From Rhyacophila brunnea (Eukaryota; Arthropoda; Insecta; Trichoptera; Rhyacophilidae), in NCBI GenBank assembly GCA_022495005.1, contig JAGYXB010000062.1, forward strand, positions 620,001-684,000: a stretch of 64,000 nt of DNA, read 5' to 3'. The notes beneath the pieces were generated by a model. It made no database searches. It worked only from the letters and a program-made list of their open reading frames with translations, and was not told where the DNA came from. The position numbers and the translations under genes were made by a program. Below, piece by piece: positions 46,801 to 58,500 of the stretch. Each line of letters starts with the position of its first letter. Position 1 is the first letter of the stretch.

Positions 46801-49321
46801 TATCTGTTTTATATTTTCGTGATTTTAATTAACTTTATTATAATATCCGCTGTCAGCATTTAACCTACGTCTGCAACATTTTATCGAATGAAACCAATGA
46901 CTGTCTATACCAAAACACAGTTTGTTATGATAAAAAAATACAATAAACTGATTGGTTTTCGACGATATTTAAAAAAATTGTAATCGTTAGATTAGTTAGA
47001 ATAACATATTTCTTACTAAAAATAAATCAGGTTAATTTTCAAATTATTAAAATAATTAGTCACTATATCTAGTTTAATCAATTGATACATATATTTATAA
47101 AAACCTAGTATATAAGTCTACTTAAGATCAAAATCTATTAAAAAAATACTTACATATTATATGTTTTATTTATCATTAATCATTACACACGGCCATAATA
47201 TGATTCATCATACACCATTATATCATAATGGTCTATAATTCTCAATACCCACCAAAAGTGTACGATTTTGTGTATACTCGTTATTATATTATTTATTTTA
47301 TTTCAATAAAAATTTGATTGGCTAATACAAATACATAATTGTATTGGTTGAATTAAAAAACACATAACGGTAGAAAAAGTATACTAATGTAAAAACCAAC
47401 CATTTTTGAGTTTTAGTTAAAATATTGAATTAACCCGAATTAAATCGGTATTTGAAAATTAATAGTTAATTAATAGTCTCTATTACGAAATTATTTTGAG
47501 TTTCAATATAGCATAATAAAATTCATTCTGCTTCTAAGCTTCGTTTTGCAATATTATTAATATATATTTATCATACAACGACACACAATGACAACGCGTC
47601 ATGTTATTAAATTATTTTCAATTTTCATTTCAATTCTTGCTGTAATATGCTGTGAGTGCGATGTTATATTTTAAATGAGCACGTTTATTTAGAGTCAAGT
47701 AGTTAATACAAATAAAAATGAATATAAAACTAAAATCAAAAAAGAATAGGAATCGCAGGAAGTACAATAAATTTGGAAATGTCTAAACCTATGCATCTTG
47801 GTAGATATCTGGTCTTTCGTATATGTATTCCTCTGAAACTCAGACAGTAAAGACAAGATGCATTTAATACTGTTGGAAATAGACATCGAGAGCTTATTTA
47901 ACAGTAAAATGGACAAGACAGACTTTCTCGGTTTACCTGGTTTCCAGTTATTTTTGTTCACATAGCCCAAAACAAGGGTGACAATTTTTGGGGGGGAAAA
48001 CTCGTGATATTTAGTTAGTAGCAGTGCTTGGTATTATGCTAAAGACAGAGAAGAAAGGCGCACTCCAAATTCAGAGAAAATGTTTTATCTACGACCCATC
48101 TGTTTATTTAAAAAATTATATTACCAATATACCAGATAATCGAAGTTCTTAAAAATATATTTACAATAAATGTGAATCTGGCAGCCACTTTCGGGAAATC
48201 CAAATTTACGATTCTTCAGACGCTTAAAATTAATAGACTACCTGACGTCTTTTCGGCTTTGTCCGGTTTTTCTTAATGAACATACTCAAAATGGTGAATT
48301 AGTTTTTAAAAAGAGAAACAATAGGTTATCAAGATTCAAATTTTGAGTTACAGAAATATATTTACATATACGGTATATCTGAGATATAATAAGTTTTCAG
48401 TTCAAAGATACGTCACTGCTTGTGGGTGTAAATCACTATGAGCGTTGAGCGAGAAACACCGCGCACGATATTAAAAGATGAGGTATTCGTAGTCCTAATC
48501 CTAGTGGTTGATTATGAAATTGATTATATTTTGTGGGGTAGTATGTAGTATAAGAAACTACGAGAAAAACGAATTAGTTTATGATGAGAAAGCTGAATAT
48601 TTTTACGCATTTTAGCAGAACATATAAAAATGAACTGTAATAATGATTACCTACAAAAATATTTAGTTTTTCATTAACTAAACAGTTTACGAAATTGTAT
48701 CACAAAGTGATAAATGTATTTAAATATATTTAAAATATCGTATATTACAGCAACTTTACTGGATATTAATATGTAGGTATATAATTTATAATTACTATCC
48801 AAATAAATTATTCATATTATATACTTAGTACCAAAACAAATAATTATATAAAATTACAGTTTCAATATAGCTATTAATACTTTAATATTATGTTGATAGA
48901 TAACTAATTATATAAGATTTTTTCTTCTTATTTTTTTAGTGCACATTCGTATTTTTATGAAATTATGGACATAGACTTTTCGATATGGACGGAGCCAGAA
49001 TATACGCATTTCAGCATCGCTTATTTTATTGCCAAAGCTTGAATTTTCCAATTCATCGAAAAACTTTGTAGCTGCCTACATAATATATCAATACCATTAT
49101 TACTATCATGTATTTAATTAATTTATTATATACCAATATCAACAGCAACCAACATTATTCTTTGTCGTTTATATACATATTATAATATATAGGTATACAC
49201 AGAGCCTGAAAATTATGAAAAGCGAAAACCATGTCGGTAAAATCGATTCATATATATTACTACAAAAAATGGACCAAGAAGAATTAAAATATATTTTCGA
49301 TCGATTGCCTTCAGTTAAAAG
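46801..49321. other. No recognised gene
   Basis: AT-rich DNA. A somewhat richer block at 48000-48300 and the 91-codon frame at 47695-47970 show no family resemblance that I can name. Confidence 0.45.
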
Positions 49322-49580
49322 TAATTGAGTACCTTGGTATCAAAGTGGGACAAACGCCACCTCCCACTAAATTCATGTTTTAATTGATTATGGTAGTGCA
49401 AGTGATGCTCCTTTCAAAAAATCTATCAAAAGTATCAAAAACGGTAGTTTTCATAGAGATTTTTGAGTTTAAAGTTGGTATGTTATATGAAAAACTTACA
49501 CTTTTCACACATGTTTCTGAGTCTCCTGTAAAATTTTGTAAATGGCTTATGTCCCACTTTGATACCAAGGTACTCAATTA
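49322..49580. mobile_element. MITE with perfect 30-bp terminal inverted repeats
   Basis: 49323-49352 and 49550-49579 are exact reverse complements (AATTGAGTACCTTGGTATCA continuing AAGTGGGACA). A TA dinucleotide occurs at each outer edge, giving about 255 bp plus TA and fitting a Tc1/mariner-type MITE. The interior has no transposase. The long frames on both strands here (65 and 111 codons) follow from its composition. The unbroken arms suggest a recent insertion relative to the other elements. Confidence 0.83.
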
Positions 49581-50170
49581 TTTCCTACACAATCATAGGC
49601 GTTTTAAATTATATTACACCGCTATATTTCACTTAAACGTAAATTATCAAATGATGGTATCAAATATTATCAAAAACACAAGAAAGCATTACCTCCATTT
49701 CGCGTACATACATAATTAATATTTGATATGTAGGCCTCAAGTATCTATGCCGTAAGAGTGACCCAAAGAGGGATCTAGGGTAGTATGACCTAACACCCTT
49801 AAATACGGTTTACATAAAGTGAGGCTTTGTTGTTGAAAGCATTAAATGAAAATGACGATTTCTACTACACGTATTTGATAATGCACACTAATACATAACA
49901 TTAATTAATTAATGAGTAAATTATAGACCGTTGTTAAAATACAACTGCAACATCAAATAATAATTATAATTTTATTACAATTTGACATTTTAATTTCTTC
50001 AACTGATATTTTAACTATGTATCTACATATTATTTGCCTATTTCTATATTGTACTTGAACATATACAAAAATCTTTGGGTTATGTAGTATCAAGATGAGT
50101 GTTAAACAATATATTAAAACAACAACAAAAAATGCTAAGTGAACGAGTCAGATCGATATAGTATCATTAG
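49581..50170. other. No recognised gene
   Basis: AT-rich DNA directly upstream of the Jockey-like element. The endonuclease domain expected here for a full-length copy is not recognisable, so the element is 5'-truncated or its 5' half is too decayed to read. Confidence 0.5.
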
Positions 50171-50194
50171 AGTTTTTCGAGGAAGTCGCCATGT

Positions 50195-50911
50195 CGTGGT
50201 GGAAGACGATACCCGAGGTGGTTTTCTCGGGAGATTATTGGGGATATTAAGGTCAAGCATAACTATCATACAGCATGAAAGGCTGGGCATGATCAGACTG
50301 ACTATGTCATGTTTAGCATCTATCGTTCGAATGTGAGACAAGCTGTTCGACGGGCCTATCGAACATATATGGAAACGATAGGAGATTCCATTCGCGAAAA
50401 TCCTAAATTGTTTTGGAATTACGTAAAATCATTAAGAAGATATGGTGGGTTTACCGATAGGATGAGTTGGAAGGGCAAAGAGGTGACCGGACATGGAGTG
50501 GCAGAAGCATTTGCTGGTCATTTCAAGTCTGTCTACGCAAGTAGTATTTCAAATCTGGATGTTGCCTCAACGTCAGGAAAACCGTCATGTGGTGCCTAAT
50601 GCGTCGATATTTTTTCAATTAATGAGGGCGATGTACTTAAGTTTATTATAAAACTAAAGAATACTCGCTTTTTGGGACCTGATTATGTTCCTACATTTTT
50701 TTTAAAGGGTTGTATTGACTTTTTCAAAGGCCCGCTTTCATATATATTTAATCTCGCAATGGAGACAGGTATCTTTCCGGAAACGTGGAAGATGTCGAAG
50801 GTTACTCCAATCTATAAGAGTGGTACAGAGTCATCAGTGGAGAATTACAGGCCGATAGCCGTTCTCTCTGCACCAGCAAAAGTTCTTGGAGATGATTCAT
50901 GCACGACATGA
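50195..50911 (+). pseudogene. Jockey-like ORF2: linker and N-terminal RT region
   Basis: YPRWFSREIIGDIKVKHNYH is followed by an in-frame TGA where a Trp is expected. Then come YRSNVRQAVRRAYRTYMETI, ENPKLFWNYVKSLRR, a TAA at 50597, and on in the same frame GPDYVPTFFLKGC, FPETWKMSKVTPIYKSG and YRPIAVLSAPAKVL. The last two blocks are RT motifs 1 and 2 (W-K-x-x-x-V-x-PIYKSG; NYRPIAVLS). The frame is lost after AKVL. Confidence 0.88.
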
Positions 50912-50919
50912 TTTCTTAA

Positions 50920-51771
50920 AAAATTGAGTCATTTATAATAAATGAACAGCATGGATTTAGAGCAGGCCGATCAACGGAAACTAACCTGATGGTATTTACC
51001 GATTATGTGTCATCGGCACTGGATAAAGGCCACCAGGTTGACTGTTCTTACAATGACTTCTCGAAAGCATTTGACAAGGTCGATCATGACATCCTGATGG
51101 AAAAACTCCAACTTATTGGATTGTCGGATCGATTTTTGAAGCTATTCGGGAGTTGTTTTAGGAACCGTCAACAATACATATCATACGGCCTTTATCAGTC
51201 ACAGACCTTTTACACATTTTCTGGTGTCCCCCAGGGCTCAAACTTAGGGCCGTTGCAGTTCACAATTTTTATAAATGACATGGCAATGGTAATAAAAAAT
51301 GCTATGTTTTTGTTGTTCGCTGATGACTTGAAACTCTTTTTGGAAGTTGTCACCTCAGACGATTGTCGTCAGCTCCAACATGATATAGAAAATATATTAA
51401 ACTGGGGTAGGCATAACAAACTAGAATTCAATATTGATAAATGCAATCTTTTATGGTTTACCAGAGCCTCAAAAGTGTTGTTTTTCCAATACTCGATGCA
51501 TGGCAGAGTTCTGTCACGAATATCATCTGTAAGGGATCTTGGCATTACGTTTGAGAGTAAACTGACATTTGTTAGCCATATAGTTACCATTTGTAACAAA
51601 GCGCTTAAAATGTTGGGCTTCGTCATGCGTACTTCCCGGGTCTTTTCAGATGTTACAGTATTAAAACTTTTATTTAATTCTTTAGTTCGAAGCAGACTTG
51701 AGAGTGGGTCTATTGTTTGGGCACCGCATCAGTTGAAGTATGGCCTTATGGTGGACAGAAGAAATTCTTGA
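50920..51771 (+). pseudogene. Jockey-like reverse transcriptase core
   Basis: The frame is open from 50920; the first Met is at 50989 and gives 260 codons. Upstream of that Met lies NEQHGFRAGRSTETN (RT motif 2a). Counting from it: NDFSKAFD at residues 22-29 (motif A with catalytic Asp), SGVPQGSNLGPL from residue 78 (motif B), FADD at 110-113 (motif C, both Asp present), then NKCNLL and DLGITFESKLTF (thumb). All catalytic residues look intact even though the protein is cut by frame changes on both sides. It copies element RNA at nicked target DNA in living relatives. Confidence 0.9.
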
Positions 51772-52145
51772 GACTCCTTTACTTGAGGTTGTGTGGATAC
51801 TATCCGTGGCTTTATCCAACTGACTTTCTCTTAGGCATGCTTACATACTGCAGTCTGCAATTTAGAATAAATCTTTATTTAGCTACTTATTTTTATCGAC
51901 GTATACGAGGTATAAATGAGAACTCTGCCATTCTGGGCAGTGTTGACCTGTGTGTCCCTGATAACTATCTTAGAAATAGAGACCATCGGTTGTTTATTCT
52001 CCCAAGGTGCAGAACCAACCTGCCACTGGTAATGCCGATTGGGAGAGCGATAACTATGTTCAACGAAATTGCTTCGGGTTTTGATATATTCTACGTACCT
52101 GAGAATGAGTTTAGGTGGATTTTGTTTTATAAATTCTTAAAATAG
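51717..52145 (+). pseudogene. Jockey-like ORF2 C-terminal domain
   Basis: Continues the RT protein after a frame change near 51750: KKFLRLLYLRLCGYYPWLYP, DFLLGMLTYCSLQFRINLYL, then LFILPRCRTNLPLVMPIGRA, ITMFNEIASGFDIF and FYKFLK-stop. This block is repeated, with changes, in the other four family fragments of the window. It has no RNase H domain, as expected for many Jockey-clade proteins. Confidence 0.88.
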
Positions 52146-52335
52146 GTTCTGCTTAACTCGTCCGGTGTACTTCCTTGTGCCTATCTAATTTATCTACTGA
52201 TATATCTCTTTTTTATGTAATACTGTTATATTTATATATCTTTGTTTCTAAATGTCATGTTGTGAACGTCTTAAACTTATAATTTGTAATGTCCACAATA
52301 TGATAAAAAAAATAATTGAATAAATTGAATTAGGA

Positions 52336-53222
52336 CTGTTGCCCTTATTAGCCACTCTGCCTTTTATCTCTAAGTGAAAAGTAATGAAACAAAGGTTAAC
52401 TTCTTGATACATTATTTCCTCTCTCAAATATAACATAATGTGCATTGTTATCAGTGCTTGAAATTGAAAATTTTACGAACAGAAACGCTCAATAATTTTT
52501 CAAAAATGTGCAATATTAGATATAATATCTGTTATATAAAAAAATCTCAGTTTTACATAATGTACTTTATAAAACATTTTCATCATCACTTTCGCCCGAA
52601 TCAGTTGTTTGTAACATAAAAAATATATAATAATATAAGTTTACAAAATCATTTACTAAAAAATACATCATTTATAATAATAATAATTATACAAATGTAA
52701 ATACCCAGATGTAAGTATATGAATCTAATTGGAGTAGGAAACATAAAAATACATGAAATAACGGACAAACCAATACAATTTTCCATTTGTTTCGTCAGTA
52801 GTTTGAATAAAAACATGTAACTAAGTGTAGGTGGAAACATGGGTGAAGATACCTTATCGTTATTGATTTTTGGGTTTTTACCGCGTGTACTTCTTCCTTC
52901 TTTCTTCGATATTATATAATATTTCGTGATAATGGCCTCTGCAATAAGCCCGAAACGTCGAGGAAAGAAGGAAGAATTACAGATGGTGAAAACCCAAAAA
53001 CCAATTACCATGACAAACAACCGCGAAAGTCCCAAACAGAAGATAGGTACATTGATTAAACCAAGATACATGCTACTTCATTTAAAGCTCTGATTTTTAG
53101 TAAGTACCTAAATTGGAAATATTTTGATTACACTATCTTTTAATCACATCAAAATCCACCATGTACGAAAAAGCAAGAGCTTATATATCATAATAAATTA
53201 ATTTAATAAAATTAAGTACTTA
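52336..53222. other. AT-rich DNA with a long hairpin
   Basis: 52893-52909 (CTTCCTTCTTTCTTCGA) pairs with 52958-52974 (TCGAGGAAAGAAGGAAG), 16 of 17 positions. Further out, TTGATTTTTGGGTTTTTA (52864-52881) pairs with GAAAACCCAAAAACCAAT (about 52989-53005). The loop holds ATATTATATAATAT and AAGCCCGAAACG. This is a fold-back element or transcript hairpin of unknown class. The 140-codon frame at 52649-53071 on the minus strand crosses it and looks incidental. Confidence 0.6.
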
Positions 53223-53345
53223 ATGAATACCCAAGTTTTACGAATGTAGCATTCTTTATTAAATATGCATAATTTTAAACAATCTCAGACTTGTAGATTA
53301 GAAAAAGTATTAAAAGATTTACACCATGTGGGCATGTGGGATAAT
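53223..53345 (-). repeat. SINE family E fragment (antisense)
   Basis: Complement of the family tail: GAATGTAGCATTCTTTATTA then AATATGCATAATTTTAAACA, followed by a decayed body. The tRNA head is weak or lost. Confidence 0.6.
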
Positions 53346-53889
53346 TTATTCTAACAGATTTTTGATGTTGTTGAAATTATTAATTATTATGTAAGTAAAT
53401 ATTTTCATATAGTTTTCCAATTGGACTCTATTTTATTTATTTTATTTCGTCAACATCTATCGCATGAGTTTTCACAATTTACCTATTATTTTCCTAATTC
53501 AATCCATATGTTATATTATATTATATAATATAATATATGGGTACATATTTTTTGAGATTATATGAATTGAAATAAGAAAAATATACCTGCAATACTCTCA
53601 GTCATGGAACACGAGAAGATGGTAGTAAAACCTCCAGTGATGTTCCTAAACAAAATGCCGCCCCAATTTTTCTACAGTATTTTAAATCTCCCTATTTTTT
53701 TATTGTTTGATCAAACATAAGCTGATCGTCAATTTCTGCATGGCTGTTCAAAGTAAAAGAAGATTTCCAACCATATGGATTCGGGGAACCATTATCTGAT
53801 TGGCATATATTTACTTCGATTGGCTTGATGAATGAAATAGACATGCGATAACAGATATGTGAATTACCATTTTCACCTTACTATATGGG
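53346..53889. other. No recognised gene
   Basis: AT-rich, with a 38-codon frame from 53604 (MEHEKMVVKPPVMFLNKMPP...) that looks mildly coding-like but has no known relative, and a palindromic TATATTATATAATATA run near 53510-53535. Confidence 0.35.
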
Positions 53890-53897
53890 GCAAACGG

Positions 53898-54671
53898 CAG
53901 TGGCGAAGACTCCATACTAGGCGATTATTTAAAGCCTACCTTCTTAAGAAAAATATTTTTAATTGCATATTGACATATTTATATACTTAATCACTTCATT
54001 ATTTTATGTTATATAAAAATAATTTATTTTGCCAACGAGAGATGTCGTATATGTAGGAATGTATTACAGTATTACACAGTTTACATAACAACTGCAAAGG
54101 TATTAAAAAATATACCACAGCGCGCCGTAAATAAATAATAAACCCCGCGACGTCTCGACGTAAATAAATCTCCAATTATGTGTGAATTAATTCTGAATTT
54201 TTTTCGTATGGACTTTACGTCTCGTAACCTCAGCAAGTCTGCTGATTTGTACGAAATAAGGTAAGCTCCTATCGCAGAGCCTAAAACATTCGCGCATAAT
54301 AATGTTGTCACGACTGCGCACTTTGTCCAAAATCATTAATAATTAGATAATTAAAAAAATTATTTCAACGGCGTTTAATCGAATATTAATAAAGTATAGA
54401 TTGTTTTCATAAATAAAAATAAATTTTATCTAATGATTTTTGATAGGTATACATGTTTTGAAAAATACGTAATTTAATCACATCGCTTATTTTTATGTCA
54501 TCAATGAGTTTTTTAAGTTTCATTGAATTAGTGTGTAGTTGTCATTAACTAGTGTGTACCTATTCATATGTAGTAAATATCGTACTATTCTCGTAAATAT
54601 ACCTGACAAGTGTGCTCTTTTTATCAGATCTCCACAGCCTACCTCTTTCCAAAAGTCACCCTTCGCCACTG
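53898..54671. mobile_element. 774-bp non-autonomous hAT element
   Basis: Terminal repeats CAGTGGCGAAGACTCC on the left and, in complement, CAGTGGCGAAGGGTGAC on the right. The flanks are a perfect 8-bp direct repeat, GCAAACGG, at 53890-53897 and 54672-54679. CAGTGGCG ends and 8-bp duplications are hallmarks of hAT elements. The interior contains a GC-richer block (54110-54330) with two TAAATAAAT motifs around CGCGACGTCTCGACG. The 76-codon frame on the minus strand (54081-54311) does not resemble a hAT transposase. A lone matching end lies at 45391-45404. Confidence 0.92.
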
Positions 54672-54679
54672 GCAAACGG

Positions 54680-56231
54680 ACCCCTACAAATTGGACATTA
54701 CATTAAAAAAAATATCATGAAATCATCAGTCATTCACCGAAACTATTAGGTACTTACAGTAAAATATTCAAAAAATACTCATTGTCTCACCCGTTTGATC
54801 GAATTCACGACCTACGACTCTAGGGGGGATGTTTTACTAACCCTAAGCTACCGTGGGTTTAATAAGTTTAGAAGAGAAAGATTTTCATGTGATTATTTTT
54901 TTATAAGCGGTGGTACGCATTCTTTACTAGAGAAATCGTTAAAAATAAGCTTAAATGACAATTCCGTGCTATATACTACAAAATCATATTCACTTTTTTT
55001 TTAAATAATATAGTATGTAACTAATTTGTTTTAATATACATATCTTCCTGATGTAAAGACATAACATTGGTAAAAAAACAACAAGAACAACTTTTACTTA
55101 CAATTTTTAATATAACTCCAATACCAGTTTCATCACACAACATTTAAAAAGTTTGTTCAAATTTAAAAGCCAAAATCCTCTGAAACATATACATTGCTGA
55201 TAGATTGTTGATCTGCTCCATAGACTATAGATACATATCTGCTCATTTTTTCACTGAAAAGAATCGGTTATGAGTCAACAAAGCAGATGATCATTATAAT
55301 ATACTGAATATTAATTTATTCTATAATATATAAAATTGCATAGATTATGAAAGTAGATAGATTTTATAGTTATATTTTCTACTAATATTTTTGTATTTAA
55401 ATGTCACCAGTTTGAGTTTCAATTTATATTTAATCTCCCGTCGAGATGAATAAATTCCAACATTAAAATGACCAGATATTCGTGGACATACAATCCTACA
55501 GATTTAATTTCAAGCAATTTCGAACGGACTTTTCGGGACTTAATTCATTTTTGTAGGGAATGAAGTGAATACAGAATGACGTTTACACGTATACATATAT
55601 AATATGTTACAGAAATATATCTACATTCACAAGATTTCATTCAAATGTTTAAAAATTAACATTTCTTAGTATTTACGTAGACTGTATGGAGGGAGGTATT
55701 ACAATAAGCTTTTTAAAGTAAAACTTCTTCAACTCTGACAGCGTAAAATTGCATGGAAGAAAAAAATATATTACCAAAATTATACAAGACATGACTAAGA
55801 AGGACTGTATGATACGTATATTATGAAACAATGTTCGTTTTGGGTAAAATAATTTGAAAATAATATAGAACAGTAGTTGAAACAAATGAAATGAATTTTT
55901 CTGTCAGACAAATGAAATATTAATAACACAAATGCTCATCTTATACACTATGATAAAAGCCTTTTTCAGTGCTGATTCTACATTAAATGATATTTTAATT
56001 AATACTCATAATTATCAGATTAATATTATAATTTTTATTAGAGAGAATCGATAGGGTATTACGTTTAATATGTTGATATTATACGTATCAAATAAGCTGA
56101 TATAACCGGTATAAACGTATAAATGTATGCGAGCCCAAGATGCTTTTAAGACGACGCTCCAAGACAAACACTTGTTATTGAATATTCACCCCGCAGGTTT
56201 CTCAGAACGTACGAGAATAAATTTCGATCAC
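54680..56231. other. No recognised gene
   Basis: AT-rich DNA. Frames of 69-70 codons at 54795-55004 and 55673-55885 have no recognisable relatives. Confidence 0.5.
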
Positions 56232-56256
56232 ACAATAATTCCACGGGAATTATTGT
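56232..56256. promoter_or_regulatory. Perfect 11-bp palindrome, SOX/homeodomain-like
   Basis: ACAATAATTCC, spacer ACG, GGAATTATTGT. Each arm contains ACAAT (SOX-type core) and AATTA/TAATT (homeodomain core). The surrounding 56140-56400 is GC-richer and repeat-free (GAGCGGAGCTCGCGAAC, GGAACAGGAAGTG), which would suit an enhancer. Function is inference. Confidence 0.35.
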
Positions 56257-56707
56257 CAATCACAGTTTGCGAATACATTATTATTCGTTATATTTAGCAG
56301 AATCGCATTTAAATAATGATTAAAGCGGATATTATGAGCGGAGCTCGCGAACATCGAAGGAACAGGAAGTGTTCGACACACACGGGAGGATGTTGACATT
56401 TCTCACGATTAAATATTAACATAAAAACCAAAAAAAAAAAACTTAGAACCCAACGCATAAAATGTTCACGTTATGTCAAATTATTAAATTATGATACTAT
56501 TGCATTATAATATGGAATTCAACAAAAACAACCAATGATATGGGAACGCTGATTTCCTCAATCAAAATCGTTACACATTTTTGAAGTTATTCTTCTTTTG
56601 GGGTGAGAGTGAAATTGCTGCGCGCGCACACCTTTATGACAGTATGAAAATAGCTGCGAATCAGTCAGCTGTATACAAATGCAAGTTTGATAGTAGAATT
56701 TTGTTCT

Positions 56708-56721
56708 GTTTCCTAGGCAAC
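56708..56721. promoter_or_regulatory. RFX-type X-box
   Basis: GTTTCCTAGGCAAC fits the RFX consensus RYYNYY-N(1-3)-RRNRAC exactly with a 2-bp spacer. It lies in a GC-richer, repeat-free patch (56590-56880) that also has GCTGCGCGCGCACACC and TTACGCCAAAAAAGTAACGC. In animals such sites lie close upstream of ciliary genes, but no exon is evident in the next kilobases. Confidence 0.4.
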
Positions 56722-56879
56722 GAATTTATTATTTTCGGCCATTTGCAATTCCTTACGTAATCAAACGATTAAAGGTCAGAGTGACAGTTGTTACTTTAAA
56801 CATAAAAACAACAAGATAATCGAAGAATCTAGGTTATCACAAGTTTTGTTTTTGTTTTGTTACGCCAAAAAAGTAACGC

Positions 56880-58239
56880 GCGTACATATTATTTAAATAT
56901 TTTTTTACTGACGTATTGAATTGAATAGTATAAAAACTACACAATATAAAGTAAATAGTCTTAAATTAATAGTTCAAATAAACTGATTAAATAATTTAAT
57001 GGTTCCTTCATCAGTGATTAATTGAATACACGAAGCGTAGATGTAGGTACAGGTATCCTAAGTATTTTAGGACAATATTAATTACTGAATTGCAAGTATA
57101 CAACACTACTAAGTTGACGCATGCGTACACTTATAATAAGTATGTTAATCTTTTTGTTAGTTACTAATCTACTCAGAAAAATTTTGTTCTGTCGAAAATA
57201 AAATAACCTTAAAATCTACATATTTATTCGATTTTCGTTTATAACACGTAATTACATCATTATAGACAGCTATACTCTTTTTTTCAACATTCGTCGCCTG
57301 TGGAGCTACGTATTTCTGTGTGTGCATTTTTGTTTCAGAAACACAAAAATAAGGGAACCGGGTTACCTTCTCGGTATGGTTATAAGAAGGTACCATTCTC
57401 GACTATGAAAAAATATGGAACACATGTTAAAGAATACGTTATTTTTAATATATATATTTGCATCATATTATGCATTAAAATTTATATTTGCATTCAATAT
57501 TGGTAATGTTTAACGGCATTTCGGAGTCTTTTTATTACTTGATTTTCAATACATGACTGTCATTAAGCTATAAACCAAAACTGAATTCAAAGTTTTGATG
57601 GCGACTGGATTTTGCAGTTATATTTTATTAGTCTGTTCTGTGGTTAATTCTTGTCAATAAATTATTTATCCGAAAATCGGCTGAGGATATGAAAAGCAAA
57701 GCATATGAATTAATTTTCACCACATGGCATAAATAAACTACGTAATTTCTATCTTTCCTATACCCAGTGCCCTCCCTCTTCTTAAATTAAAAATTAGCCC
57801 TGAAGCTAATAATATGATAACTGAAATATGTCCTGGGGTTGGTGAGCGTGTTATAGCTTTCTAAAATAGTAAAAATACTTCTACAGAATTAATTATGAAG
57901 TACAAATTCTCATTAAAAATATAAGATGAAATAGTACAGCTGATTAAAATCAAAGCCTTGGTATAACTTTTCCATTTTTTGATACAATGTGTTCCACTTT
58001 TTGGAGTTGTCTTATTCTTAAGAGGTTCGTTTGCACGCTTTCTTTCGCAATAGTCGTGCAGCTGATTATTGCATAATTGAGTATACGAGAGTCAATAGTC
58101 AATACAAAACATTATATCATATAATAGCTAAATTTAGTTTTAATAATGTATGAGTGTGTCATCCATTTTGCCCCAATAGTATTGGTAAGTTGTAAGTTGT
58201 TGGGAATTTTCGTCGACATTTGAGAGAGTTGTTCTTTTT
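56880..58239. other. No recognised gene
   Basis: AT-rich DNA. Frames at 57169-57396 and 57300-57506 overlap on opposite strands and show no family resemblance. Confidence 0.45.
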
Positions 58240-58500
58240 TTCAGGGGCCATCAGTGAGATTTACTATATCTACGAATTATTGTTTCTGATAAAGAGTGTG
58301 ATGAAATCTTACGATGTATGGCATGGTTCTTGCGGAAGAGGGGAAGACGAAAGTTGTATTGTGGTGGGTGCCACAGGGGGGCGCGACTATAAACTCGGTT
58401 TGTTTATTGACAGCGTAAAGTTTGGCGCGTCGTTTAGTACGCCGGTACTTTAAAAAACGACCAAGTACGGAATCGGGTTTCAAAGTGTTATCGTAGCATT
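58240..58500. promoter_or_regulatory. GC-richer patch with CTCF-like site
   Basis: CCACAGGGGGGCGC at 58371-58384 matches 12 of 14 positions of the CTCF core (CCACCAGGGGGCGC). The patch is repeat-free, with GGCGCGTCG and GTACGCCGGTAC downstream. A polypyrimidine run ending CAG (TTCTTTTTTTCAG at 58231-58243) could be a splice acceptor. The frames on both strands (77 and 84 codons) are not recognisable proteins. Insulator or conserved non-coding DNA is the more likely reading. Confidence 0.35.

Larger units (their letters stand above)
50195..52335 (+). mobile_element. Jockey-like non-LTR retrotransposon, 5'-truncated, best copy
   Basis: About 2.1 kb covering the linker between endonuclease and RT, the whole reverse transcriptase, the C-terminal domain and the 3' UTR. 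The UTR contains CATGTTGTGAACGTCTTA and ends AATTGAATAAATTGAATT. At least four disabling changes are visible: TGA for Trp near 50276, TAA at 50597, frame changes at about 50880-50920, and a frame change at about 51750. Related 3' fragments lie at 14.3, 37.5, 40.1 and 59.6 kb, so this is one active-in-the-past family. It could not encode a working protein as it stands. Confidence 0.92.

Noticed and set aside
52649..53071. 140-codon frame on the minus strand
   Set aside because: Runs across the 52862-53006 hairpin and low-complexity ATAATAATAAT sequence; no protein similarity.
54081..54311. 76-codon frame as a possible transposase or conserved exon
   Set aside because: It lies inside the hAT element but shows no hAT dimerisation or BED zinc-finger motif; the element is non-autonomous.
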